Below, piece by piece: positions 25,162 through 32,509 of a DNA stretch of 64,000 nucleotides. The notes under the pieces are model-generated. The model was not told the DNA's origin. It worked only from the letters and a program-made list of their open reading frames with translations, and ran no database searches. Source of the stretch: JABWBR01 sp036741235 (GTDB taxonomy: Bacteria; Bacteroidota; Bacteroidia; Chitinophagales; Saprospiraceae); contig DAINSQ010000005.1 in the NCBI GenBank assembly GCA_036741235.1, positions 8,159-72,158 of the forward strand, given 5' to 3'. How positions within the stretch are numbered: position 1 is the stretch's first letter; every line of letters begins with the position of its first letter. The translations under genes and the position numbers were made by a program.

Positions 25162-25190
25162 AAAACCGGTTTTCTGCTGGCCAGGCAGAA
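25162..25190. promoter_or_regulatory. Nested palindromes in the lipoprotein leader
   Basis: AAAACCGGTTTT (25162-25173) is a perfect 12-nt palindrome. Overlapping it, TTCTGC (25172-25177) and GCAGAA (25185-25190) flank TGGCCAG. Both lie in the predicted ~75-nt leader of the PepSY-like gene and could form mRNA structure or a binding site. Confidence 0.45.
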
Positions 25191-25205
25191 ACTACATGTA
25201 TTTAC

Positions 25206-25235
25206 ATAGGTTGGTTTTTATGGAGAAGGGTTGCA
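25206..25235 (-). promoter_or_regulatory. ECF-type promoter of the PepSY-like lipoprotein gene
   Basis: On the minus strand TGCAACCCTT is followed, 14 nt later, by ACCTAT. Apart from a 1-nt spacer change, this is the same element as that upstream of the sigma gene (27299-27327). It lies ~82 nt before the start codon and does not match TAnnTTTG. Confidence 0.55.
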
Positions 25236-25259
25236 TGTTTTTTAAAAAAAATAAATATA

Positions 25260-26729
25260 TTAAAATCTGTAATTCAAGCCAATATTCATGCCGACAGTCT
25301 GATAGGATGGGGTAGGGGCTACCTTGTTGTCCTGGAGTGCCAGCGAAGTGCTGAAGGTAGGTTCGGCTATAAGGCTGAGCTGGTTGTTTAGCCTGTATTC
25401 TACGCCTGCGGCAAGCAGCGCATCCAGGCCAAATCGCTGAGCGCTTTCTTTTTGGGCAATAGGTTCGTCTTGATTGGAGCGTTTGAAGCGGTCGCCAGCC
25501 GCGGAAATTCCAGTCACTTCGAGTTCATTTCGTAAGAATATATTGCCCACCAGACCGCCTTTCACAGAAAAACTGAAACGGCCATTATCCGCATGTGCTG
25601 CCAGGAGCAAAGGGATTCTTAGCGTTTTCACAGTTTCGCGGGTTGTAAGTTTTAAATCCAGCGGTTCGTTTTCGGGGTAGGTAGCATTGGTATCCACCTG
25701 AGCCATACGCAGGTTGATATCCATAGCGCCGGCGTAACTGTTGAGCGTATAGTTAAAATCGTATTCGTCGTGGCCGTGCGAAGGGCCGCCAGGTCCGCCA
25801 GGTCCGCCATGGCCATGCGTCGGCCTCCCGTCCCTGATTTTGAGATCGGGCTGGTGCTCGGCGATTCGATTAAATTGTTGGTAGCCGAGGCCGGTTTCCA
25901 GCTTGAAATGCGGCGCTATGGCTTTGCCGGCTTTCAGCCAATAGTCGGTTACGGTATGATTTATTTTGCTTCGACTGCTTACTACCCGGTGCTGATTGTG
26001 ATGATTATCATCCGGCTCCGGGAATGGCTTATTATTATTCAATTTTTCCGTCATGACCGAAACGGTAGAGTGTACGCCGGTATACCATGAGGCTTTTTTC
26101 ACCGGTTTGATAGGGTTCACAGGCTGAACGATTAGTACATTGGGTTCATATGACGAACCGGGGAATGCCGTTAGCGGCAAGTAGGGTAGCGGGAAGAGGG
26201 GAAGACTTCGCTCCGTCCTCACCGCATTAACGGCAGACGCTGACGCCAGGGGCTGCAGAATGCCGTCTGTTGGTACTTGCTCTATACCTGAAGTTTTGGT
26301 TGTAAAAGCCAATGTTGAGGCATGTTTATTAACCGATAGCTCTTTTTGACGTTGTGCGACAATCTTATTTCCGGTTGCCTGCTGGAGATTGTCGACTGCG
26401 GGATTTTGCTCAAAAGCAGGATTTGCGGGTACCGGTTGCCGGTTTCCCATTTCCTCCAATAACGCCTTTTGATCAGCGACGAGCGCTTTGATTTGTCGGG
26501 TAAAATGGACATATTGAATCGTCAATGCGCTTGACAGTATCAAAACAACAGCAGCAGCGGTTAATTGCCAACCGAAACGACGCAGCCAAAACACGCCGGC
26601 AACCGGTTGTCCGGGTATTTGACCGCTCAATTTATCCCAAAACAAAGGCGACGGGTCCTCTTCGTATTGTTCAAATGAACGCCGGATAAATTCGTCGAGA
26701 TTATCTTTATGTGTATGCTCTTCCATCAT
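25260..26729 (-). CDS. Dual-membrane-spanning anti-sigma-like protein with C-terminal beta-barrel
   Basis: 489 residues from ATG 26729; a TTG at 26735 overlapping the sigma stop is possible. Order of parts: an acidic cytoplasmic segment (1-~48; DNLDEFIRRSFEQYEEDPSP), one membrane helix (~55-76; LTAAAVVLILSSALTIQYV), a short coiled-coil-like stretch (IKALVADQKALLEEM), a ~120-residue Pro/Ala/Gln-rich region, then a beta-strand-rich domain (~214-489) ending GLNYRF with the terminal Phe typical of outer-membrane barrels. Predicted surface loops at ~229-248 (HHNQH) and ~302-321 (THGHGGPGG, SHGHDE) are His-rich. This matches the dual membrane-spanning anti-sigma factors described in Bacteroides thetaiotaomicron. 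It directly follows the ECF sigma gene. No conventional anti-sigma zinc motif is seen. Confidence 0.8.
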   Translation of the reverse strand: MMEEHTHKDNLDEFIRRSFEQYEEDPSPLFWDKLSGQIPGQPVAGVFWLRRFGWQLTAAAVVLILSSALTIQYVHFTRQIKALVADQKALLEEMGNRQPVPANPAFEQNPAVDNLQQATGNKIVAQRQKELSVNKHASTLAFTTKTSGIEQVPTDGILQPLASASAVNAVRTERSLPLFPLPYLPLTAFPGSSYEPNVLIVQPVNPIKPVKKASWYTGVHSTVSVMTEKLNNNKPFPEPDDNHHNQHRVVSSRSKINHTVTDYWLKAGKAIAPHFKLETGLGYQQFNRIAEHQPDLKIRDGRPTHGHGGPGGPGGPSHGHDEYDFNYTLNSYAGAMDINLRMAQVDTNATYPENEPLDLKLTTRETVKTLRIPLLLAAHADNGRFSFSVKGGLVGNIFLRNELEVTGISAAGDRFKRSNQDEPIAQKESAQRFGLDALLAAGVEYRLNNQLSLIAEPTFSTSLALQDNKVAPTPSYQTVGMNIGLNYRF

Positions 26730-26731
26730 AA

Positions 26732-27268
26732 TCAACTCGTTAAGCTCTTCGCGAGCATTTTTCTCATGTATGCTTTAGCTCTTAAGAACTGGGTTTTGGA
26801 GGTGCTGACCGAGATATCCAGAATTTCAGCAATTTCAACATGGGTATAACCTTCCATGACGTATAAATTGAAGATGGTTCGGAATCCATCGGGCATTTGT
26901 TGCAGTATGCGGATCAGGTTTTTTGCCATGGGCTCTTCTCCTGGTGGAAGGCAGATTTCAGCATCGTCTGCTATTTCATAGTTGTCAAAGTCGACAGTGA
27001 TTACAAGTCTCTGTTGTTTTTTCAGGAATTGAAGCGCAACGTTGACAATCACTTTTCTGACCCATCCCTCCAGGCTGCCTGCTCCCGAGTATTGGTGCAA
27101 ATCCTGAAAAACCTTAATAAATCCTTCCTGAAGCATATCTTCGGCGTCTTCCCTGTTTTTGGCATAGCGCAGGCATACCACAAACATCTTGCCCTTAAAG
27201 CTGTCGTAAAACGCTTTTTGGGCAAGCCGTTCTCCCCGGATTGAAGCCTTCAATATGTCTTCTGTCAT
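26732..27268 (-). CDS. ECF-type RNA polymerase sigma factor
   Basis: 178 residues. Region 2 spans about 17-60 (YDSFKGKMFVVCLRYAKN, DAEDMLQEGFIKVF), which carries the -10-binding helix. Region 4 spans about 120-172 (LQQMPDGFRTIFNLYV, YTHVEIAEILDISVSTSK), a helix-turn-helix that reads the -35 element. Region 3 is absent, as in all ECF factors. The stop is followed by the ATG of the barrel-containing partner after 2 nt (or overlaps its TTG), so the pair is translationally linked. A promoter-like element shared with the lipoprotein gene lies 31 nt upstream of its start, which suggests autoregulation. Confidence 0.95.
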   Translation of the reverse strand: MTEDILKASIRGERLAQKAFYDSFKGKMFVVCLRYAKNREDAEDMLQEGFIKVFQDLHQYSGAGSLEGWVRKVIVNVALQFLKKQQRLVITVDFDNYEIADDAEICLPPGEEPMAKNLIRILQQMPDGFRTIFNLYVMEGYTHVEIAEILDISVSTSKTQFLRAKAYMRKMLAKSLTS

Positions 27269-27298
27269 GTGTGTTATTTCACTGCTTGCAACATGGGG

Positions 27299-27327
27299 AT
27301 AGGTAGTATTTCAGGAAAAGGGTTGCA
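27299..27327 (-). promoter_or_regulatory. ECF-type promoter of the sigma/anti-sigma operon
   Basis: On the minus strand TGCAACCCTT is followed, 13 nt later, by ACCTAT. Nineteen of the first 24 positions match the element upstream of the lipoprotein gene without gaps. AAC in the -35 region is a common ECF feature. The predicted leader is about 20-25 nt. Confidence 0.55.
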
Positions 27328-27344
27328 CAGCGGATGGAGTTTTT

Positions 27345-28793
27345 TTAAGGCGCAGCCTTTTTTTTCAGCCAGATTGGGACTATTTTCGGCTCGGAACTAT
27401 TGTGCAAGAAGAGCTGCCCGGCAAAACCGCCGGTTTCTTTTTGGAGTAAAATAGGCAAAATACCTTCCTGGGAGATAATTTTTCCTTCCAGTATTTGCCC
27501 ATGCCAGTGAAGCGCTTTAATAGGTAGCCTGGGGGCGTTTGGGCCTGGCGCCGATGTAATTGCGCCGTGCAGTTGCTGGTCGCCATTAGTGAAAATTGCG
27601 ATTTCGCCTCTGGGCGCGGTTGTCGTATCATCCAGAATATAGTCGTACATGCCTGCAATCGCAAGGCTGTCTTCGGGCGTCAGTGGAGCTTCCTGCTGCA
27701 GGAGTACGTCGATCAGGCTGCCTGCAAATCCTTCAATAAGGATGGGCTGGCTGGTTGTATTCGATAAAACGGCAATGCTAAGCCCTTCGTCGGGGTATAC
27801 CATGAGCACCGAGCGGCCGCCGGTCTGACTGCCGTTGTGGAAAAATACGCGGCGATTCCAGGAATCATTGGCGATAATCCAGCCCAGGCCTATGCCCAGC
27901 GTGTCGCCTTTATTCGTTTTTGTGCGTGTAAATAGCGCTTCAAAGCCTTTTTCTGATAAAAAGGATTTTCGAAGGTGATGTTGACCGAATTTGACCAGAT
28001 CGAGCGTATTGGACAAGTACCCGCCGCCGGGCCATTTATAGCTTGGCCGCAGGGTTTTTTGCCGCACAGCCTTGCGGTTTTTGTTGATGCTGTACAACTG
28101 CGATTCATTGGTGATGATAGAATCGGGGTGATTTGGCTCGGTATGGCACATGTCCAGCGCCTCCAGCATGTTTTGCATGCTTTTTGTAAAAGGCATACCC
28201 GATGCCGCTTCCATAACCACTCCCAGCAAAGTGTAGCCGAAACTCGTGTAGTTGTATTTTTCACCGGGCGGCGCCACCAGCGGGTCGTTGATAAATATAT
28301 CCAGCGCGCTGTTAAGGGTTGGATAACGCTTGCTGTCGATATTTTTCAAACGAAAATCGCTATCCTGGTAATGCCTGATACCTGCCGTATGACTGGCCAG
28401 CATTCGGGTAGTAATAATATCGCCGTAAGGCGCCGGTTTTTTCAAATAAGTGTTGATGGGCTTATCAAGATCGATAATACCTTTATCTACCATGACCGCC
28501 AATAGCGAGCCGGTGAGTATTTTAGACACGCTGGCAATGCGAAAGCGGGTAAACGGATTAATCCTTTCGCCTTTATCTTTATCGGCATAGCCGAATTCTC
28601 CGGAGTATAAAAGCTCATAACGATCGGCAATGGCTACCGACATACCTACGGTGCCCGACAACTGGAGGTAGTCGTTGATCATACTGTCCAGTATCTCTTT
28701 TTTCGGTTTCATCTCATTAGACGAATATAATTGGGCGAATGCTACACACGACATAGCCAGCGCGCCCAATGCTAAAATCAATCGCTTATGCAT
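27345..28793 (-). CDS. Serine hydrolase, beta-lactamase class C / penicillin-binding-protein fold
   Basis: 482 residues with a signal peptide (MHKRLILALGALAMSCVAFA). The SxxK motif is Ser88-Val-Ser-Lys91 in FRIASVSKILTG; the second motif is Tyr-Thr-Ser in YNYTSFGYTLLG; the third is HNGSQTGG. The family includes esterases, D-aminopeptidases and carboxypeptidases, so the substrate cannot be told. A ~120-residue C-terminal beta-rich domain follows (from about 360). Its end is 76 nt upstream of the ECF sigma gene on the same strand, but that gap contains the ECF promoter element, so a separate transcript is likely. Confidence 0.9.
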   Translation of the reverse strand: MHKRLILALGALAMSCVAFAQLYSSNEMKPKKEILDSMINDYLQLSGTVGMSVAIADRYELLYSGEFGYADKDKGERINPFTRFRIASVSKILTGSLLAVMVDKGIIDLDKPINTYLKKPAPYGDIITTRMLASHTAGIRHYQDSDFRLKNIDSKRYPTLNSALDIFINDPLVAPPGEKYNYTSFGYTLLGVVMEAASGMPFTKSMQNMLEALDMCHTEPNHPDSIITNESQLYSINKNRKAVRQKTLRPSYKWPGGGYLSNTLDLVKFGQHHLRKSFLSEKGFEALFTRTKTNKGDTLGIGLGWIIANDSWNRRVFFHNGSQTGGRSVLMVYPDEGLSIAVLSNTTSQPILIEGFAGSLIDVLLQQEAPLTPEDSLAIAGMYDYILDDTTTAPRGEIAIFTNGDQQLHGAITSAPGPNAPRLPIKALHWHGQILEGKIISQEGILPILLQKETGGFAGQLFLHNSSEPKIVPIWLKKKAAP

Positions 28794-28812
28794 GTTACAT
28801 GGAATTGCGTGA

Positions 28813-28820
28813 CAAAAATA
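28813..28820 (-). promoter_or_regulatory. -7 box (TATTTTTG) of the serine hydrolase gene
   Basis: Exact TAnnTTTG match reading leftward, 19 nt before ATG 28793. Confidence 0.55.
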
Positions 28821-28834
28821 AGCGGTATATTTAA

Positions 28835-28842
28835 TAATTTCG
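28835..28842 (+). promoter_or_regulatory. -7 box (TAATTTCG) of the hydroxyacyl-CoA dehydrogenase gene
   Basis: One mismatch to TAnnTTTG, 25 nt before ATG 28868. It is back to back with the serine hydrolase box, so the two divergent promoters overlap. Confidence 0.45.
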
Positions 28843-28867
28843 CAGCCAACAAATAAAACCGGGAATT

Positions 28868-29761
28868 ATGAAAAATATTACTGTCATAGGCGCGGGCACC
28901 ATGGGCAACGGCATAGCCCATGTTTTTGCCATGAACGGATTTGAGGTGGCCTTGGTCGACGTTTCGCCTGCCGCCCTGGAAAAGGCCTTATCGACTATCG
29001 GGGCCAACCTGGATCGCATGATCAAAAAGGAAGCTATTACTGAAAAAGATAAAGCGGATACATTGGCGCGAATTACTGCGATTTCCGATTTGCAAAAAGG
29101 AGTTGCCCACGCCGACCTGGTCGTGGAGGCCGCTACGGAGAACCAGGATCTCAAACTCCGTATTTTCAGCCAGATGGATGAGTATGCACCTGCCGCTGCT
29201 ATTTTAGCTACCAACACGTCTTCTATTTCGATTACTAAAATTGCGGCAGCTACCAAACGCCCCGGACAAGTAATCGGTATGCATTTTATGAACCCGGTGC
29301 CGGTGATGAAGCTGGTAGAAGTAATCAGGGGTTACGCAACTACTGATGATGTTGCCGCTCAGATCATGGAATTGTCGCGCAAGCTGGGCAAATCGCCTGT
29401 TGAAGTGAATGACTATCCCGGGTTTGTGGCCAATCGCATTCTAATGCCTATGATCAATGAAGCCATAATTACGCTGCATGAAGGCGTGGCGGGGGTAGAA
29501 GAGATCGATACCGTCATGAAGCTGGGCATGGCGCATCCTATGGGGCCGCTGCAATTGGCTGATTTTATCGGACTAGATGTTTGCCTGTCTATTTTGAATG
29601 TGCTATACCAGGGCTTTGGTCAGCCGAAATACGCGCCCTGCCCGTTGTTGGTCAATATGGTAACTGCCGGCAAATTGGGCGCAAAATCAGGCGAGGGATT
29701 TTACATATACACCCCGGGCAGTAAAGAATTGGTTGTGGCGCCTAATTTCCGAAAGCGCTAA
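28868..29761 (+). CDS. 3-hydroxyacyl-CoA / 3-hydroxybutyryl-CoA dehydrogenase
   Basis: 297 residues, single-domain Hbd/PaaH type. The NAD-binding loop is VIGAGTMGNGIAHVFA at 5-20 with acidic Asp in VALVDVS, favouring NAD+. Catalytic His lies in GMHFMNPVPVMKLVEVI, Glu in the same block, and the C-terminal domain begins PGFVANRILMPMINEA. The enzyme oxidises 3-hydroxyacyl-CoA in beta-oxidation or runs the reverse in butyrate/PHB metabolism. No other beta-oxidation genes are adjacent. It converges on the S4 gene with an 11-nt gap. Confidence 0.93.
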   Translation: MKNITVIGAGTMGNGIAHVFAMNGFEVALVDVSPAALEKALSTIGANLDRMIKKEAITEKDKADTLARITAISDLQKGVAHADLVVEAATENQDLKLRIFSQMDEYAPAAAILATNTSSISITKIAAATKRPGQVIGMHFMNPVPVMKLVEVIRGYATTDDVAAQIMELSRKLGKSPVEVNDYPGFVANRILMPMINEAIITLHEGVAGVEEIDTVMKLGMAHPMGPLQLADFIGLDVCLSILNVLYQGFGQPKYAPCPLLVNMVTAGKLGAKSGEGFYIYTPGSKELVVAPNFRKR

Positions 29762-29772
29762 AAGCTGCCGGT

Positions 29773-30183
29773 CTATTCGTCGAAGTCATCGTAGGAGTAG
29801 TATTCTGATTTGAACTCGTCGATTTCGCGGCGTTCTTTTTTCGTTGGGCGGCCTGCGCCTTTGTCGCGCCGCTCTACGCCGCTTTTGCCGATATACCAGG
29901 CGTTGTATTTATTGCGTTCTTCTTCCGGGGTGAGATCGAGATAGCAAGTTTGAGCAATAGGGGCGCCCACGCGGTTTTGAATAGCTTTGAGCACCTTGAA
30001 CTGGAGGTCAAACCCGTTTTTGCGCACGCCGACGAGGTCGTTCTCCTGGATGACTTGCGCCGGTTTGACTACCAGCCCGTTGAGTTTTACTTTGCCTTCT
30101 TTGCAGGCCTCGGTAGCCAGCGTTCGCGATTTAAAGACGCGGACGCTCCACAGCCACTTGTCAATTCTGAGTTTGTCGCCCAT
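29773..30183 (-). CDS. S4-domain RNA-binding protein (Hsp15-like)
   Basis: 136 residues. The S4 domain occupies about 4-65: LRIDKWLWSVRVFKSRTLAT, CKEGKVKLNG and VVKPAQVIQENDLV. A basic segment follows (GRPTKKERREIDEF), then an acidic/aromatic end EYYSYDDFDE. E. coli Hsp15 (HslR) binds stalled 50S subunits carrying nascent chains and helps recycle them; the same role is inferred. Ten nucleotides downstream of the PPK2 gene. Confidence 0.93.
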   Translation of the reverse strand: MGDKLRIDKWLWSVRVFKSRTLATEACKEGKVKLNGLVVKPAQVIQENDLVGVRKNGFDLQFKVLKAIQNRVGAPIAQTCYLDLTPEEERNKYNAWYIGKSGVERRDKGAGRPTKKERREIDEFKSEYYSYDDFDE

Positions 30184-30193
30184 AAAAGACGGA

Positions 30194-30937
30194 TTACCTG
30201 GAAATCCTGGGATATTTCATGTTGAGACTTTCCAGGGCCTCTACCAGTGTTTTTGATACAATATAGTCGCGATACCAGCGCTCGTCAACAGGAACGATAG
30301 TCCACGGTATAGCGCTTTTATTGATGGCATCTTCATAGCAACGCATGTAATCATCCCAAAGTTCCCGTTCCTTCCAGTCATTGGCATTGTGCTTCCAGTT
30401 TTTTTCCGGGTCGTCTAGGCGCTCCTGGAGCTCCAGCGCCTGCTGGGCTTTGGAGAGGTGCAGGTAAAATTTGATGACGAGCGTATGGTTGTCAAAAGTC
30501 AGGAGTTGTTCAAACGCGTTGATGGCCGCCATACGTTGGTTGACTCGATCCTCGTCAATCCATTTGTGAACCCGCTGAATGAGGATATCTTCGTAGTGCG
30601 AGCGGTTGAATATTTTGATATGGCCGCGTTGGGGGGCCTGTTTGTGTACACGCCACAGAAAATCGTGGGCGAATTCTTCGTCGGTAGGTTTTTTGAAGGA
30701 ATACGTACTGATACCGTCGGGGTGGCATTCCTTGAATACCTTTTTGACGGCGCCGTCTTTGCCGCTGCCGTCCATACCCTGAAAAACAACCAGCACAGCA
30801 TGTTTTTGCTCGGCGCGAAGTACTTTTTGCAAATCGCCCAACCGGTCAACGTATTTGTCGGTGGCCTTTTCAATGTCGTCTTTGTCGACTGAATCGGGGG
30901 GAAGGGTAGAAATAGCGGATAAATTAATCATATACAT
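30194..30937 (-). CDS. Polyphosphate kinase 2 family protein (polyphosphate:nucleotide phosphotransferase)
   Basis: 247 residues. Walker A is FQGMDGSGKDGAVKK, Walker B is IFNRSHYEDIL, and the lid carries ANDWKERELWDDY. The single-domain PPK2 fold resembles thymidylate kinase. The enzyme moves phosphate between polyphosphate and nucleotides. The length and lid sequence resemble class III enzymes that can use both AMP and ADP, but class assignment by eye is tentative. Followed by the S4 gene (10 nt) and preceded by the DUF58 gene (22 nt). Confidence 0.92.
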   Translation of the reverse strand: MYMINLSAISTLPPDSVDKDDIEKATDKYVDRLGDLQKVLRAEQKHAVLVVFQGMDGSGKDGAVKKVFKECHPDGISTYSFKKPTDEEFAHDFLWRVHKQAPQRGHIKIFNRSHYEDILIQRVHKWIDEDRVNQRMAAINAFEQLLTFDNHTLVIKFYLHLSKAQQALELQERLDDPEKNWKHNANDWKERELWDDYMRCYEDAINKSAIPWTIVPVDERWYRDYIVSKTLVEALESLNMKYPRISR

Positions 30938-30959
30938 AGGCGTTGACAGGGTTTGACAA

Positions 30960-31892
30960 TCAGGCGTTCATCCTGCTGCGTTTTACCAGGTAGGCTTGCA
31001 GCACTTGCTGAAATCCTTTGTTGATGTCGGCCTCAACAAAATCAATACGGTATTGAAGGCATTTGTATTTGAGTTGTTCGGTGTATTTGGCTACTTGCTC
31101 GCGGTAATAGCTTTTTACCTGATTGGGTTGCAACCTGACCCGCTCGCCCGACTCCATGTCGATAAACAAATACGGGCGATTATCGTATTCAAAATCGAGT
31201 TCTTTCGATTTGTCAACCACGTGGAATAAAACAACTTCGTGTTTGTTGTGTTTGAGGTGCTGCAAAGCAGAGAACAATTGCTCGTTGTCTTCAGATGATT
31301 CAAACATATCGCTGAAGATGATCACCAGCGAGCGTTTGTGAATACTGTCGGCTATTTGATGCAGGGCTTTTGCAGCGGCGGTGGGCCGGTCCAGTTGGGA
31401 TTTTTGTACCATCTGCTCCAGGTAGTTGAGCATCAACTGATAGTGAGCCGTGTTGGTTTTACAGCGGGTATGGGTATACACTTCTTCGTCAAACAGACTG
31501 AGTCCAAATGCATCGCGCTGTTTGAGGAACAGGTTCATGAGCGAAGCGCCGGCTAGTGCGGCAAACCGGATTTTATTGATATATGCCGGACTTTTATCGT
31601 TAACCTCTGGAAAATACATAGAGGAAGAGGAGTCTATTACGATTTGGCATCGCAAGTTGGTTTCTTCCTCAAATCTTTTGGTGAATAATTTATCGGTGCG
31701 AGCGTATACTTTCCAGTCGATGTTTTTGGTGCTTTCCCCTGCGTTGTAAAGCCTGTGCTCTGCGAATTCTACCGAAAAGCCGTGAAAGGGGCTTTTATGC
31801 AGCCCGATAATAAAGCCTTCTACCACTTGCCGGGCCAGCAATTCGAGGTTGCCAAAACTGCGAAGCGATTGTTGCTCAATGGTTCTGTTCAT
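30960..31892 (-). CDS. DUF58 domain protein (von Willebrand A-like)
   Basis: 310 residues. Recognised by GFIIGLHKSPFHGFSVEFAEHRLY and the diagnostic IDWKVYARTDKLFTKRFEEE block, followed by a vWA-like domain starting QIVIDSSSSMYF with a metal-binding DxSxS. DUF58 proteins are usually encoded next to MoxR AAA+ ATPases and membrane vWA proteins; none are adjacent here. The role is thought to be chaperone-like metal insertion or envelope stress. Cytoplasmic, no signal peptide. Confidence 0.92.
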   Translation of the reverse strand: MNRTIEQQSLRSFGNLELLARQVVEGFIIGLHKSPFHGFSVEFAEHRLYNAGESTKNIDWKVYARTDKLFTKRFEEETNLRCQIVIDSSSSMYFPEVNDKSPAYINKIRFAALAGASLMNLFLKQRDAFGLSLFDEEVYTHTRCKTNTAHYQLMLNYLEQMVQKSQLDRPTAAAKALHQIADSIHKRSLVIIFSDMFESSEDNEQLFSALQHLKHNKHEVVLFHVVDKSKELDFEYDNRPYLFIDMESGERVRLQPNQVKSYYREQVAKYTEQLKYKCLQYRIDFVEADINKGFQQVLQAYLVKRSRMNA

Positions 31893-31920
31893 GGAGAAAA
31901 CCTATATGGATAAATAAAAT

Positions 31921-31956
31921 GAACCCTTATCGAACCTTTCGGCGCAATAAGGGCTC
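31921..31956 (-). terminator. Hairpin after trxA
   Basis: GAACCCTTAT (31921-31930) and ATAAGGGCTC (31947-31956) pair over 10 bp (one G-U on the minus-strand RNA) around a 16-nt loop. A T-rich tract follows leftward. It separates trxA from the DUF58 gene. Confidence 0.6.
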
Positions 31957-31981
31957 AATTTAACAGCTTTTCGCAATCGCA

Positions 31982-32299
31982 TCAAAGATGCGCTTCGATT
32001 TTATTTGAAAGCACTTGTTTGGAAGTGGTGCCCACGTGTTTGTCGACTATCTCGCCGTTCTTCAAAATGAGAATGGTAGGTATGCTGCGAATACCGTATT
32101 TCATGGATACTTCGGGATTGCTGTCAACGTCAACTTTGCCGATGAGCGCTTTGCCGTCGTATTCCTTGGCCAGTTCTTCAATAATGGGGGCAATCATACG
32201 GCAGGGGCCGCACCATTCTGCCCAAAAATCAATAACGGTGACTCCTTCGCGGTCTAATACCTGCTCTTTGAAATTTGAATCCGTTAGTTGGTAAGCCAT
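31982..32299 (-). CDS. trxA: Thioredoxin
   Basis: 105 residues, standard TrxA length and sequence: FWAEWCGPCRMIAPIIEELA with the active-site Cys30 and Cys33, KVDVDSNPEVSMKYGIRSIPTIL with the cis-Pro, and FKNGEIV-like ending. Cytosolic disulfide reductase reduced by thioredoxin reductase. Monocistronic, with its own promoter and a terminator hairpin downstream. Confidence 0.98.
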   Translation of the reverse strand: MAYQLTDSNFKEQVLDREGVTVIDFWAEWCGPCRMIAPIIEELAKEYDGKALIGKVDVDSNPEVSMKYGIRSIPTILILKNGEIVDKHVGTTSKQVLSNKIEAHL

Positions 32300-32365
32300 T
32301 GCTTAATTGTTTTATTTAAATTTGATTGTTTTGTCGTTAAAACATCATTGAGGCGAATTGGGTTG

Positions 32366-32373
32366 CAAAGATA
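32366..32373 (-). promoter_or_regulatory. -7 box (TATCTTTG) of trxA
   Basis: Exact TAnnTTTG match reading leftward; predicted leader about 60 nt. The rest of the 210-nt gap 32300-32509 shows no gene. Confidence 0.6.
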
Positions 32374-32509
32374 AGACTCGATCGCAATTTCTTGTCCGCA
32401 TCGAGACATTATTCTGACGATGAGTTAACTTCGCCGTCACATAAAACACTGGAGGATCTCAGCACTATTATTGTGTATTTCCTGAAAATCCATAAATTCC
32501 CTGTATAAC

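Noticed and set aside
32359..32370. GGGTTGCA upstream of trxA
   Set aside because: It overlaps the trxA -7 box and has no ACCTAT partner.
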